Part shown: positions 35,635 through 44,853 of the stretch, one piece after another
How positions within the stretch are numbered: position 1 is the stretch's first letter
Layout: each line of letters opens with the position of its first letter
Source: Novosphingobium sp. JCM 18896
GTDB taxonomy: Bacteria; Pseudomonadota; Alphaproteobacteria; Sphingomonadales; Sphingomonadaceae
Length of the DNA stretch: 64,000 nt
Direction: 5' to 3'
Assembly (NCBI RefSeq): GCF_025938095.1
Contig: NZ_JAPCZF010000003.1
Coordinates: 558,001 to 622,000, forward strand
Made by a program: the position numbers and the translations under genes
Notes under the pieces: generated by a model
What the model was told of the DNA's origin: nothing
Databases searched by the model: none
Seen by the model: only the letters and a program-made list of their open reading frames with translations

Positions 35635-36154
35635 GCCGCGCCTTGCCGACCTTGCGGTCGGCGACGGCTTCGAGCGAGCGGACCTTGGGCTCCTCGTCGT
35701 GCGCGGTCTCGAGGCTGACCCAGGTCGCCTCGCCGATCCAGCCGAGCCGGACCAGCTTGTCGAGCGCGACCGCGCCGGCGCCGCTGTTGTAGGGCGGATC
35801 GAGCAGGATCAGGTCGAGCGGCGCCTTGGCCGGGCCCAGCGCCAGGACCGAGGTCGCGCGCACGTCGCACTGCGACTGCGCCTGGAACGCGGCGATGTTC
35901 TGGCGCAGCGCGCGGATCGCGGCGGCGTCCTGCTCGACGAAGACCGCGCTGGCGGCCCCGCGCGACAGCGCCTCCAGCCCGAGCGCACCCGAGCCGGCGA
36001 AAAGATCGGCGACGGCCAGATCCTCGAACGAGCCGAGCCGGCTGACCAGCATCGAGAACAGCGTCTCACGCGTGCGATCGGCGGTGGGGCGCGTGGTCTC
36101 GCCCTGCGGCGCGGCGAGCTTGCGCCCGCGCCATTGGCCCGCGACGATGCGCAT
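35600..36154 (-). CDS. rsmD: 16S rRNA (guanine(966)-N(2))-methyltransferase RsmD
   Basis: 184 aa from ATG 36154 (MRIVAGQWRGRKL, the common family start); a GTG at 36169 overlapping the rluB stop is an alternative. SAM-binding core DLFAGSGALGLEALSRGA and catalytic LLDPPYNSG ((N/D)PPY motif). TRPTADRTRETLFSML is typical of RsmD. It methylates G966 of 16S rRNA during 30S assembly. It sits directly after rluB on the same strand, a common RNA-modification pair in alphaproteobacteria. Confidence 0.93.
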   Translation of the reverse strand: MRIVAGQWRGRKLAAPQGETTRPTADRTRETLFSMLVSRLGSFEDLAVADLFAGSGALGLEALSRGAASAVFVEQDAAAIRALRQNIAAFQAQSQCDVRATSVLALGPAKAPLDLILLDPPYNSGAGAVALDKLVRLGWIGEATWVSLETAHDEEPKVRSLEAVADRKVGKARLTLLRAKPSQG

Positions 36155-36165
36155 GTTTCCGGGCT

Positions 36166-37335
36166 TCACTTGCGCGGACCTCCCGGCTTGCGGGGGCCCG
36201 AATTCCTGGGGCCAGAGCTTCGGGGGCCGGGCTTGCTTGCCCCGTCGCGGCGGGGGCCATCGCGCCGAGGCGCGTCACGACGCGGGGCGGGCCGGGCGGC
36301 ACTATCGCCCGTGTCACCGGCATTACGGCCCTGGCCCGGCCTGCCGAGACCCTGGCGGTTCGATCGTCCGCCGGGGCGAGACGTTTCGAGGCCCAGCTTC
36401 TCGGGATCGGGCTTGCGCGGCAACGGCTTCTTCGCCGCGGGCTTGCGCGGCGCTTCGGACAGCCGCCGCTCGGGCTCGCGAGCCCTCGGGGTGGGCGCGA
36501 TCCCGCGAACGCGTGCGCGGGCATAGTCGTGCGCGGTCAGCGGCTCCATCGCGGAGGTCCCCGGCGTGCCGATCGACTTGCGGAAGCGCTCGACGTCGAC
36601 CTGGCGGATTTCGACGGCGGCGCCGCGCGGCAGGTCGAGCAGTTCGAACGGGCCATAAGACGTGCGCAGCAAGCGACTGACTTCGAGGCCGAAATGTTCG
36701 AGCACGCGGCGAACTTCGCGGTTCTTGCCTTCGGTCAGGGTCAGCTCGATCCACTGGTTGCGACCGGCGCTGCGCTCCATGTTGGCGTCGATCTTGCCAT
36801 AGCGCACACCGTCGATCTCGATGCCTTCGATCAGGCTTTCGAGCTGGTCCTGGGTGATCGCGCCGAAGGTACGCGCGCGATAGGTGCGCGGGATGCCCGT
36901 GGCGGGCAGTTCCATCGCGCGCTTGAGCTCGCCGTCGTTGGTCAGCAGCAGCAGGCCCTCGGTGTTGAAGTCGAGGCGGCCGACGGGCATCAGCCGCGGC
37001 GCGTTCTCGGGCAGGGCATTGCGCAGCGCGGTGTAGATCGTCGGCCGGCCGGCGGGATCGCGCTCGGCGGTGATCAGGCCCGCGGGCTTGTGGAACACGA
37101 AAAGTCGCGCGGGTTCGGCGGCCTTCACCGGCTTGCCGTCGACGGTCACGCCTTTGAGATTGGGCAGCACGGTGTTGGCCGTGGTGAGCACCTCCTCGCC
37201 GAGCTTCACGCGCCCTTCGGCGATCATCCGCTCGACCTCGCGACGGCTGGCGACGCCAGCGCGGGCGAGCAGTTTGGCGATGCGTTCGCCGGTGCGGGCG
37301 CCGGCGCTTTCCGGCGGCGTAGGGGTGGGGGACAT
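36166..37335 (-). CDS. rluB: Ribosomal large-subunit pseudouridine synthase B-like
   Basis: 389 aa. An N-terminal S4 RNA-binding domain (about 17-75; RIAKLLARAGVASRREVERMI) is followed by the RsuA/RluB catalytic domain with GRLDFNTEGLLLLTNDGEL (catalytic Asp) and TLTEGKNREVRRVLEHFGL. It isomerises a uridine in 23S rRNA helix 89 or a close relative. The C-terminal 120 residues form a basic, low-complexity tail with RRDGPRRDG and GPRNSGPRKPG repeats, not part of the catalytic fold. The tail may anchor the enzyme to pre-ribosomes. It is the first gene of the rluB-rsmD pair. Confidence 0.9.
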   Translation of the reverse strand: MSPTPTPPESAGARTGERIAKLLARAGVASRREVERMIAEGRVKLGEEVLTTANTVLPNLKGVTVDGKPVKAAEPARLFVFHKPAGLITAERDPAGRPTIYTALRNALPENAPRLMPVGRLDFNTEGLLLLTNDGELKRAMELPATGIPRTYRARTFGAITQDQLESLIEGIEIDGVRYGKIDANMERSAGRNQWIELTLTEGKNREVRRVLEHFGLEVSRLLRTSYGPFELLDLPRGAAVEIRQVDVERFRKSIGTPGTSAMEPLTAHDYARARVRGIAPTPRAREPERRLSEAPRKPAAKKPLPRKPDPEKLGLETSRPGGRSNRQGLGRPGQGRNAGDTGDSAARPAPRRDAPRRDGPRRDGASKPGPRSSGPRNSGPRKPGGPRK

Positions 37336-37453
37336 GGGCGCGGCTTAGCCGCCGGGCGCCAGCGCGTCAAAATCGCAATCATGCTATCCGATGCGTGCAT
37401 TTCGGCGCCGTCACACCTCGCATCTGTCGCAATCGCGCGATATGGAGCGCGGC

Positions 37454-38383
37454 ATGAACGATTTCGACAATTTCATGGCCTCTTCGACATCGGACCAGAC
37501 CTTCACGGTCACGTCGCAGCCGGCTGCCCAGCCTACGCCGACGCGCGCGCCTGCGGCTGCGCCGGGCGACAGCCTGGCGCTGCTGCGGCGCGAGTGGCTG
37601 CTCGACGTGATGGAGCGCCAGCGCGGGCTGTCGCCGCATGCCGCGACCCTGCTGACAGCGCAGAACCTTGGCAGCCAGCATTTCCTCGACAACTTCTACG
37701 CGCCGAGCCGCCCCGTGCTGATCAAGGGCGCGATGGCCGGCTGGCCGGCGCTGGAAAAGTGGACTCCCGACTATCTGGCCCAGACGCTCGGCGACACGCT
37801 GGTCGAGTACCAGGGCGGGCGCGACCTGTCGGAAGATTTCGAGACCGCCAAGGATCGCCACAAGCGCACCGGGCCGTTCAGCGAATTCATCGAGCTGGCG
37901 CTGAACGGCGGCAACGACGCCTACATCACCGCCTACAACAGCGACGCCAATGTCGCGGCGCTCGCCCCGCTCGAGGCCGACCTCGGCTTCCTCGATCAGT
38001 ACCTGACGCGCGATCACGGCATGATGTGGATCGGCGGTGCGGGCACCTTCACGCCGCTGCACTTCGATCTCACCAACAACCTGCTCGCGCAGGTCACGGG
38101 CAGCAAGCATATCGTGCTGATCCCGCCGTCGCAGACGCGCCGGCTCGCGCATCGCAACCACGTATTCAGCGATGTCCACGACGTCACCGATCCGTACTGG
38201 CTCTCGCAATATCCGCTGGCCCGCGACATCCTGCGCTACGAGCTGGTGCTGGGGCCGGGCGACCTGCTGTTCGTCCCGATCGGCTGGTGGCACCAGGTTC
38301 GCTCGCAGAGCTTCTCGACGATGCTGACCTATACCAACTTCCTCTGGCCGAACGTCGGGCACGAGAACTTTCCCGGCAACTAG
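37454..38383 (+). CDS. Cupin-like (JmjC-type) Fe(II)/2-oxoglutarate oxygenase
   Basis: 309 aa. The start at 37454 has GGAG 6 nt upstream; a Met 12 nt earlier is inside that site. After a disordered Thr/Pro/Ala start (about 15-40) comes the cupin_8/JmjC fold: RPVLIKGAMAGWPAL, the metal triad His203-x-Asp205 (LHFDLTNN) and His280 (GWWHQV), and GPGDLLFVPIGWWH. The triad is intact. Relatives include factor-inhibiting-HIF-like hydroxylases and ribosomal oxygenases, so a protein substrate is likely but unknown. It is not in an operon with its neighbours. Confidence 0.85.
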   Translation: MNDFDNFMASSTSDQTFTVTSQPAAQPTPTRAPAAAPGDSLALLRREWLLDVMERQRGLSPHAATLLTAQNLGSQHFLDNFYAPSRPVLIKGAMAGWPALEKWTPDYLAQTLGDTLVEYQGGRDLSEDFETAKDRHKRTGPFSEFIELALNGGNDAYITAYNSDANVAALAPLEADLGFLDQYLTRDHGMMWIGGAGTFTPLHFDLTNNLLAQVTGSKHIVLIPPSQTRRLAHRNHVFSDVHDVTDPYWLSQYPLARDILRYELVLGPGDLLFVPIGWWHQVRSQSFSTMLTYTNFLWPNVGHENFPGN

Positions 38384-38460
38384 CTGTGCACGATTGAGCG
38401 CCGGCCCCTAGCCTTGGCCGCGAATCGCGCTAACCCTTCGTTTCCAGCGGAGGAGGGCGC

Positions 38461-39786
38461 ATGCAATCGACCACGACCGAAGAGCGGCGTTCGCTCTGGG
38501 GGGCGATCAAGCCCTATTTCGAGAAGGAATCGCTGGCGGCGTTCTTCCTCGGCATTTCGTCGGGCTTCCCCTTCGCCATGCTCGGCGCGACCTTGACGAC
38601 GCGGCTGGCGCAGGACGGCATCGACAAGAAGACGGTCACCGCCTTCACGCTCGCCTTCCTGGTCTACAACCTAAAGGTGTTCTGGGCCTGGATCCTCGAT
38701 GGCGTGCACCTGCCGCTGATCGGCCGGCTCGGCCAGCGCGTCTCGTGGATGCTGGTCTGCGGTCTGCTGGTGATCGCCGCCGTGGTGAACCTGGCGCTGG
38801 TCGATCCCGCCGCCGACATCGGCGCGACGGTGGTCGCGGCTGTCCTGCTCGGCGCCGCGGGTGCGACGTTTGACATCGTCATCGATGCCTACCGCATCGA
38901 GACGCTCAAGCCCTACCAGCTCGGCACGGGCTCGGGCATGTCGCAATACGGCTGGCGGATCGGTTCGGCCGGCGCGGGCGCTCTGGCGCTGGTCGTGGCG
39001 GCGCGCTGGGGCTGGGCTTCGGCCTATATCGCCTGCGCCGCGCTGGCGATCCCGGCGATGCTCACCGCCCTGCTGATGGGTGAGCCCGAACGCCACCGCG
39101 AGCCGACCGCGAAGAAGGGGCTGGGCGAAGTCTGGGCCTCGATCGTCGGGCCCTTCGTCGAGTTCTTCCAGCGCAACGGCGCGGTGCTCGTGCTGCTGTT
39201 CGTGCTGGTCCACAAGATCGGCGACACCCTCGCCAACCTGACCTTCCGCCTGCTGTTCGACGATCTCGGCTTCTCGAACGACGAGATCGCGCTGTGGGAC
39301 GTCGGCGTTGGCTTCTGGGCCTATCTGATCGGCGTGTTCATCGGCGGCGTCGCCTATGCCAAGATGGGGCTCAAGCGTTCGGTGCTGGTGGCGCTGGTAC
39401 TGATGGCGGTATCGAACCTGAGCTTCGCGGCGCTGGCTGCCGCCGGTCATTCGAACCTCGGCATGGCCCTGGCGATCGGCTTCGAGAACATCGCTTCGGG
39501 CTATGGCGGCGTCGTCGTCGTCGCCTACTTCTCGGCGCTCTGCGACCTGCGCTTCACCGCCGCGCAATATGCGCTGATCTCGGCCGGCGCGAGCGTGGTC
39601 GGCCGTTTCCTGACGGGCACCACCGCGGGCGGACTGATCGAGGGCATGGGCTATGTGAACTTCTACCTGCTCACGACGGTGCTGGCGCTGCCGGGCATCG
39701 TCCTGTTCTGGTGGATGGCGCGCACCGGCCTGGTCGACGCGGCGATGGGCACCGCCGGGGAAGTCAGTCCGGAATCTGGCGATTGA
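38461..39786 (+). CDS. ampG: MFS transporter, AmpG muropeptide permease-like
   Basis: 441 aa, about 12-14 membrane helices, with GGAGGAG before the start. Features of the AmpG branch: FFLGISSGFPFAMLGATLTTRL, FDIVIDAYRIETL (the DAYRIE motif), GSGMSQYGWRIG and HKIGDTLANLTFRLLFDDLGFS. AmpG imports anhydro-muropeptides released by lytic transglycosylases for recycling, which would link it to the slt gene at the left end. A broader PAT family (acetyl-CoA transporter type) reading is the alternative. The last 23 nt overlap the convergent folC gene. Confidence 0.82.
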   Translation: MQSTTTEERRSLWGAIKPYFEKESLAAFFLGISSGFPFAMLGATLTTRLAQDGIDKKTVTAFTLAFLVYNLKVFWAWILDGVHLPLIGRLGQRVSWMLVCGLLVIAAVVNLALVDPAADIGATVVAAVLLGAAGATFDIVIDAYRIETLKPYQLGTGSGMSQYGWRIGSAGAGALALVVAARWGWASAYIACAALAIPAMLTALLMGEPERHREPTAKKGLGEVWASIVGPFVEFFQRNGAVLVLLFVLVHKIGDTLANLTFRLLFDDLGFSNDEIALWDVGVGFWAYLIGVFIGGVAYAKMGLKRSVLVALVLMAVSNLSFAALAAAGHSNLGMALAIGFENIASGYGGVVVVAYFSALCDLRFTAAQYALISAGASVVGRFLTGTTAGGLIEGMGYVNFYLLTTVLALPGIVLFWWMARTGLVDAAMGTAGEVSPESGD

Positions 39787-41068
39787 GTCGCAGGACTTCG
39801 CCGGCGAGGTAGAGCGAGCCGGCGATCAGCACTTCGCCTTGGGGCGGTAGCGCGGCGAGTGCCGCGGGGACGTCGGCGAAGCTTCCGACCGGCAGCGACG
39901 TGAACGGCGCGAAATCTTCGGGCCTGTGCGCGTCGTGACCCGGCGCGGGAACCGCCGAGATCGAGAGCAATTGATCGGCCAGCGGCGAGACGATCGCCGA
40001 GGGATCCTTGGTCGTCAGCATGCCGGTGACGAGGTGGAGCGGATACCCCGCGAAATGCCGCGCGATCGCCAGCCCGGCGTCGACGTTGTGCCCGCCGTCG
40101 AGCCAGACCTTGCGTCCGGGCACCAGCGCGGTCAGCGGGCCGTCGCCGAGCAATTGCAACCGTGCCGGCCAGCGCGCCGCGCGGATACCCTCGGCCATGG
40201 CTTCGGGCGAGACCGTCACCGCATCCTGATGCCGCAGCATGGCCACGGCGAGCGCGACGTTGTCGGCCTGGTGCCTGCCGGCGAGCGCGGGGAGGGGCAG
40301 CGACAGTTCACCGCGCGCATCACGATAGGCGATCGTCTCGCCGACCTGCACTGACCAGTCGAGATCGCGCAGCGCGGTACGGGCACCGACCTGCATTGCC
40401 ACGTCGAGCACGGCCTTGGTGACTTCGGGCGCATAGGCCTGCGTCACCAGCGGCGAACCGGGGCGGGCAATCGAGGCTTTCTCGAAGGCGATGCGGCTCA
40501 GCGGTTCCTGCGGCACGCCCGCCTCGGGGCGGAGCAGGAAAGCCTCGTGGTCGATGCCCAAGGTGGCCACGCCGCAAGCGGCGGGGCGTTCGAGGACGTT
40601 TGTCGCATCGAAGCGCCCGCCCAGACCGACCTCGATCACGCAGGCGTCGGCCGGATGCTCGGCGAAGGCCAGGAAGGTCGCGGCGGCGGTGACCTCGAAG
40701 AAGCTCGGGTTCAGGTCCTCGCTTTGGTCGAGCACCTGCTCGAGCCGTTCCGCCAGTTCCGCGTCCGAGATCAGGCTGCCGGCCAGGCGGATGCGTTCGT
40801 TGTAGCGCACCAGATGCGGCTTGGTCGCGGCATGGACCTTGAGGCCCTGCGCTTCGAGCATCGCGCGCAGATAGGCGCAGGTCGATCCCTTGCCGTTGGT
40901 TCCAGCGACGTGGAAGGTCGGCGGCAGCCGCTTCTGCGGATCGCCAAGGCGGGACAGAATCTCGCGGATCGTTTCGAGCCCGAAACGCCCCTGCGGCAGG
41001 CTCAGCGCGCCGAGCCTGTCGAGTTGCGCCTGGACCGCGGGATCGTCGGAGATCGCGAAGTCTTTCAC
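39764..41068 (-). CDS. folC: Bifunctional folylpolyglutamate synthase/dihydrofolate synthase
   Basis: 434 aa of the Mur ligase-like fold. P-loop GTNGKGST at 56-63, SFFEVTAAATFLAFA and VIEVGLGGRFDATNV, then WLDGGHNVDAGLAIARHF near the end. It adds glutamate to dihydropteroate and extends folyl-polyglutamates using ATP. GTG start at 41068; its ribosome-binding sequence GGGGAGG lies inside the right hairpin arm (minus strand) of the palindromic element 41076-41218. It is downstream of trpB-trpA, but the accD gene that usually separates trpA and folC is absent here. Confidence 0.94.
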   Translation of the reverse strand: MKDFAISDDPAVQAQLDRLGALSLPQGRFGLETIREILSRLGDPQKRLPPTFHVAGTNGKGSTCAYLRAMLEAQGLKVHAATKPHLVRYNERIRLAGSLISDAELAERLEQVLDQSEDLNPSFFEVTAAATFLAFAEHPADACVIEVGLGGRFDATNVLERPAACGVATLGIDHEAFLLRPEAGVPQEPLSRIAFEKASIARPGSPLVTQAYAPEVTKAVLDVAMQVGARTALRDLDWSVQVGETIAYRDARGELSLPLPALAGRHQADNVALAVAMLRHQDAVTVSPEAMAEGIRAARWPARLQLLGDGPLTALVPGRKVWLDGGHNVDAGLAIARHFAGYPLHLVTGMLTTKDPSAIVSPLADQLLSISAVPAPGHDAHRPEDFAPFTSLPVGSFADVPAALAALPPQGEVLIAGSLYLAGEVLRLNRQIPD

Positions 41069-41075
41069 GCCACAT

Positions 41076-41218
41076 CCTCCCCGGAACGGGGAGGGGGACC
41101 GCCCGAAGGGTGGTGGAGGGGGCTATCGTCCAGACGCTGCCATTGCGAGGAGGCGCTTGTTCGAGAACCCCCTCCACCACCAGCTTTGCTGGCGGTCCCC
41201 CTCCCCGTACCGGGGAGG
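41076..41218. repeat. Palindromic intergenic element, family A copy 2
   Basis: About 143 bp, bounded by CCTCCCCG-gaa-CGGGGAGG (41076-41094) and CCTCCCCG-tac-CGGGGAGG (41200-41218). Inner parts GGTGGTGGAGGGGG and CCCCCTCCACCACC are complementary, so the element folds into a long cruciform or hairpin. It is clearly related to the copy at 20997-21126. It sits between trpA and folC, where accD is expected, and supplies the folC ribosome-binding sequence. Confidence 0.92.
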
Positions 41219-41225
41219 ATGAGCA

Positions 41226-42016
41226 CTAGCCGCGTGCCCCGTGCACCGCGTCTGCCAGCGCGCGCGTTGCATCGCGCACCGGGCCGGCGGCATCGGCGCC
41301 ATGCTCGCCGACGATCTCGACCAGGGCCGAGCCGACGACGACGCCGCTGGCCACCTTGGCGATCGCCGCGGCCTGTTCGGGCGTGCGCACGCCGAAGCCC
41401 ACCGCGACGGGCAGGTCGGTGGCGGCCTTGAGGCGGCTCACCGCCTCCTCGATCGAGCCGAGCGCGGCCTGCTGCTGGCCGGTGATGCCCGCGACCGAGA
41501 CGTAGTAGAGGAAGCCCGACGAGCCATCGAGCACGGCCGGAAGCCGCGCGGCGTCGGTGGTCGGCGTGGCCAGGCGGATCGGCGAAATGCCGGCGGCGCG
41601 CAGCGCTGGGCCGAGCTCGCGGTCCTCCTCGGGCGGGATGTCGACGCAGATCACGCCGTCGACCCCGGCCTTGGCGCACTCGGCGGCGAACCAGTCGGCG
41701 CCGCGGATCGTCATCGGGTTGGCATAGCCCATCAGCACCAGCGGTACCTCAGGGTGGCGCGCGCGGAACGCGGTGGCGATGGCCAGGATGTCGGCGGTCT
41801 TGGTGCCCGCGGCGAAGGAGCGCAGGTTGGCGCGCTGGATCGCCGGGCCGTCGGCCATCGGATCGGTGAAGGGCATGCCCAGTTCGATCACGTCGGCACC
41901 GCCCTCGACCAGCGCGTCGAGGATCGAGGCCGTGGCGTCGGGCGTCGGGTCACCGGCGGTTACGAAAGTGACGAGGGCCGGGCGGCCCTTGGCGAATGCG
42001 GCGGAGAGGCGCTGGC

Positions 42017-42020
<4 letters not shown>
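41226..42020 (-). CDS. trpA: Tryptophan synthase alpha chain
   Basis: 264 aa. It cleaves indole-3-glycerol phosphate to indole and glyceraldehyde-3-phosphate, and indole is channelled to TrpB. Catalytic Glu46 and Asp57 in [16 protein letters not shown]; the phosphate site [10 protein letters not shown] and VVVGSALVE are also visible. GTG start at 42020 overlaps the trpB stop (GTGA), so the two are coupled. Its stop lies 8 nt from the palindromic element. Confidence 0.96.
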
Positions 42021-43261
<1,241 letters not shown>

Positions 43262-43372
43262 GATGCCGCGCGTTGGCAGACGGGGGCTCGGAAGTCCAGC
43301 CTTTCGGGGATTTGCGCGCTGCCAGGTCTACGAAATATCATAATTGAAGTTCATAAGATTATGTTGCAGAAC

Positions 43373-43428
43373 TGTCACATAAATACGTTTCTGTGACACT
43401 TATGAATGCGCAGTTCATTGCGGTGACA
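43373..43428. promoter_or_regulatory. TGTCACA/TGTGACA inverted repeat in the trpB/omp divergent region
   Basis: TGTCACA (43373-43379) and TGTGACA (43392-43398) form an inverted repeat with a 12-nt gap. A third GTGACA half-site is at 43423-43428. The surrounding 43330-43410 is strikingly AT-rich for this genome, as promoters are. Downstream in the omp leader are two small hairpins, TCCCC-tgacac-GGGGA and TCCCGC-ggt-GCGGGA. The site is probably the operator/promoter zone of the outer-membrane protein gene; the regulator is unknown. Confidence 0.4.
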
Positions 43429-43514
43429 GGTCGCGCTCCCTAGCTAGCGGGCCTCCCCTGACACGGGGATGAATGATCCCGCGGTGCGGGACCGAGTGAC
43501 TTAAGGAGTTGATT

Positions 43515-44090
43515 ATGCGTAAGGTTCTTCTCTCGCTCGCCGCCGCTGGCGCGGTCGCGGCGTCGCCTGCTTTCGCGGCGGCTGAACCTGGTCCCTATGT
43601 CGGCGTCGGCGTGACGCACGACAACATCAGCGGCACGCAGGATGCCGAAGGTCTGGGCTTCAACGGCATCGGCGGTACCGTTTTCGCGGGCTACAACCTG
43701 CCGCTCGGCGAGAAGGCTTTCGCCGGCGTCGAAGCGAACTTCGACCTGTCGTCGGCCAAGGTCGCCGACGCCACCTCGAGCATCAAGGCGCGCAATGCCT
43801 ATGGCGCCTCGGCCCGCCTCGGCTACCGCCTGAGCGAAGGCGCCGCGCTTTACGGCCGCGTCGGTTATCAGCGTGGCAGCCTGAAGTTCGACGACGGCCT
43901 CGCCACCGAGTTCAAGAGCTCGCGTGACGGTCTGCGCCTCGGCGCCGGCCTCGAAGCCAACGTCGCGGGCAACACCGCGGTTCGCGTCGAGTACAACCAC
44001 ACCAACTACTACCGCGACAAGGACGTCGACCCGGTCAACACCGGTCTGGCCAACAACCAGGCGACCGTCGGCCTCGTCGTCGGCTTCTGA
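43515..44090 (+). CDS. Outer-membrane beta-barrel protein (Omp25/OmpA-like, opacity family)
   Basis: 191 aa, start preceded by AAGGAG. Signal peptide MRKVLLSLAAAGAVAASPAFA. The mature part has eight likely strands with alternating residues (PYVGVGVTHDNIS, GGTVFAGYNLPL, AFAGVEANFDLS, AYGASARLGYRL, AALYGRVGYQRGS, LRLGAGLEANVAGN, AVRVEYNHTNY, QATVGLVVGF) and ends in Phe, as outer-membrane proteins do. It is a small 8-strand barrel with a structural or adhesion role. It is inserted between trpF and trpB on the opposite strand, with its own terminator. Confidence 0.88.
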   Translation: MRKVLLSLAAAGAVAASPAFAAAEPGPYVGVGVTHDNISGTQDAEGLGFNGIGGTVFAGYNLPLGEKAFAGVEANFDLSSAKVADATSSIKARNAYGASARLGYRLSEGAALYGRVGYQRGSLKFDDGLATEFKSSRDGLRLGAGLEANVAGNTAVRVEYNHTNYYRDKDVDPVNTGLANNQATVGLVVGF

Positions 44091-44115
44091 TCGAAAGCCA
44101 CCGAGTCAATCATGA

Positions 44116-44148
44116 AAGGGGGCGGTCCGGCGACGGGCCGCCCTTTTT
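44116..44148 (+). terminator. Rho-independent terminator of the outer-membrane protein gene
   Basis: GGGCGG-TCC (44120-44128) pairs with GGG-CCGCCC (44135-44143) around GGCGAC, then TTTTT. It abuts the trpF stop on the other strand, where the opposite T-run is only CTTTC, so it may weakly end the trpF message too. Confidence 0.85.
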
Positions 44149-44790
44149 CTATGCAGCGCGCACCGCGAGGCAGAAGCTGGCGATCCGGTCGACGTCCTTC
44201 ACGCCCGGTGCGGTTTCCACGCCCGATGAGGTGTCGACCAGCGGCGCGCCCGTGCGCGCGATGGCTTCGGCGACGTTGTCGGGGTTGAGCCCGCCCGCGA
44301 GGCCCCAGGCGACGGGACCCTTCCAATGGGCCGCGAGGCTCCAGTCGAACGAGAGGCCCATGCCGCCGGGCAAGGTGCCCTTGGGCGTCTTGGCGTCGAA
44401 CAGCACGAGATCGACGGCACCGGCATAGGCCTGCGCGCGCGCGACGTCCTCGGCGCTGGCGACCGATAGCGCTTTCCACACGGGCAGGCCGAAGCGCGCC
44501 TTGAGCTGGGCGGCGCGCTCGGGGCTCTCCTGGCCGTGGAGCTGGATTGCGTCGAGCCGGGCGGCGGTCACCGCCTCGGCGATCGCCGCATCGTCGGCAT
44601 CGACGAAAAGCCCGACGCACGAAATCCGCCCCTCGGCGCGCGCGGCCAGCGCGGCGGCGTCGCGCGGCGCCAGATAGCGCGGCGAGGGCGGGAAGAAGTT
44701 GAAGCCGACATGGTCGGCGCGCGCCTTGATCGTCGCCTCGAGCGTGTCGGGCGTGGTCAGGCCGCAGATCTTGATGGCAGTGCGCGACAC
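44149..44790 (-). CDS. trpF: Phosphoribosylanthranilate isomerase
   Basis: 213 aa, (beta/alpha)8 barrel. It converts phosphoribosylanthranilate to CdRP in tryptophan synthesis. The GTG start at 44790 has GGAG 7 nt upstream; the longer ATG frame adds an unrelated Arg-rich lead. The catalytic Cys is in KICGLT. NFFPPSPRYL, IQLHGQESP, LFDAKTPKGTLPGG and the phosphate site AGGLNPDNVAEAI are family signatures. It is separated from trpB by the outer-membrane protein gene on the opposite strand, so it must be terminated and expressed apart from trpBA. Confidence 0.95.
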   Translation of the reverse strand: MSRTAIKICGLTTPDTLEATIKARADHVGFNFFPPSPRYLAPRDAAALAARAEGRISCVGLFVDADDAAIAEAVTAARLDAIQLHGQESPERAAQLKARFGLPVWKALSVASAEDVARAQAYAGAVDLVLFDAKTPKGTLPGGMGLSFDWSLAAHWKGPVAWGLAGGLNPDNVAEAIARTGAPLVDTSSGVETAPGVKDVDRIASFCLAVRAA

Positions 44791-44853
44791 GGGTCTTCTC
44801 CAGCTACGGCCGGCCTTTGGCACAGCCGCGCTGGAGAGAACAGGGTGCGGCGA

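Noticed and set aside
36166..36530. Frameshift or gene fusion at the RluB C-terminus
   Set aside because: The low-complexity basic tail is in one continuous frame and such tails are common in RluB-type proteins of this class.
37391..37453. Upstream Met codons extending the cupin-like oxygenase
   Set aside because: The added residues are Arg/His/Ser-rich and unlike the family, and the GGAG 6 nt before 37454 decides the start.
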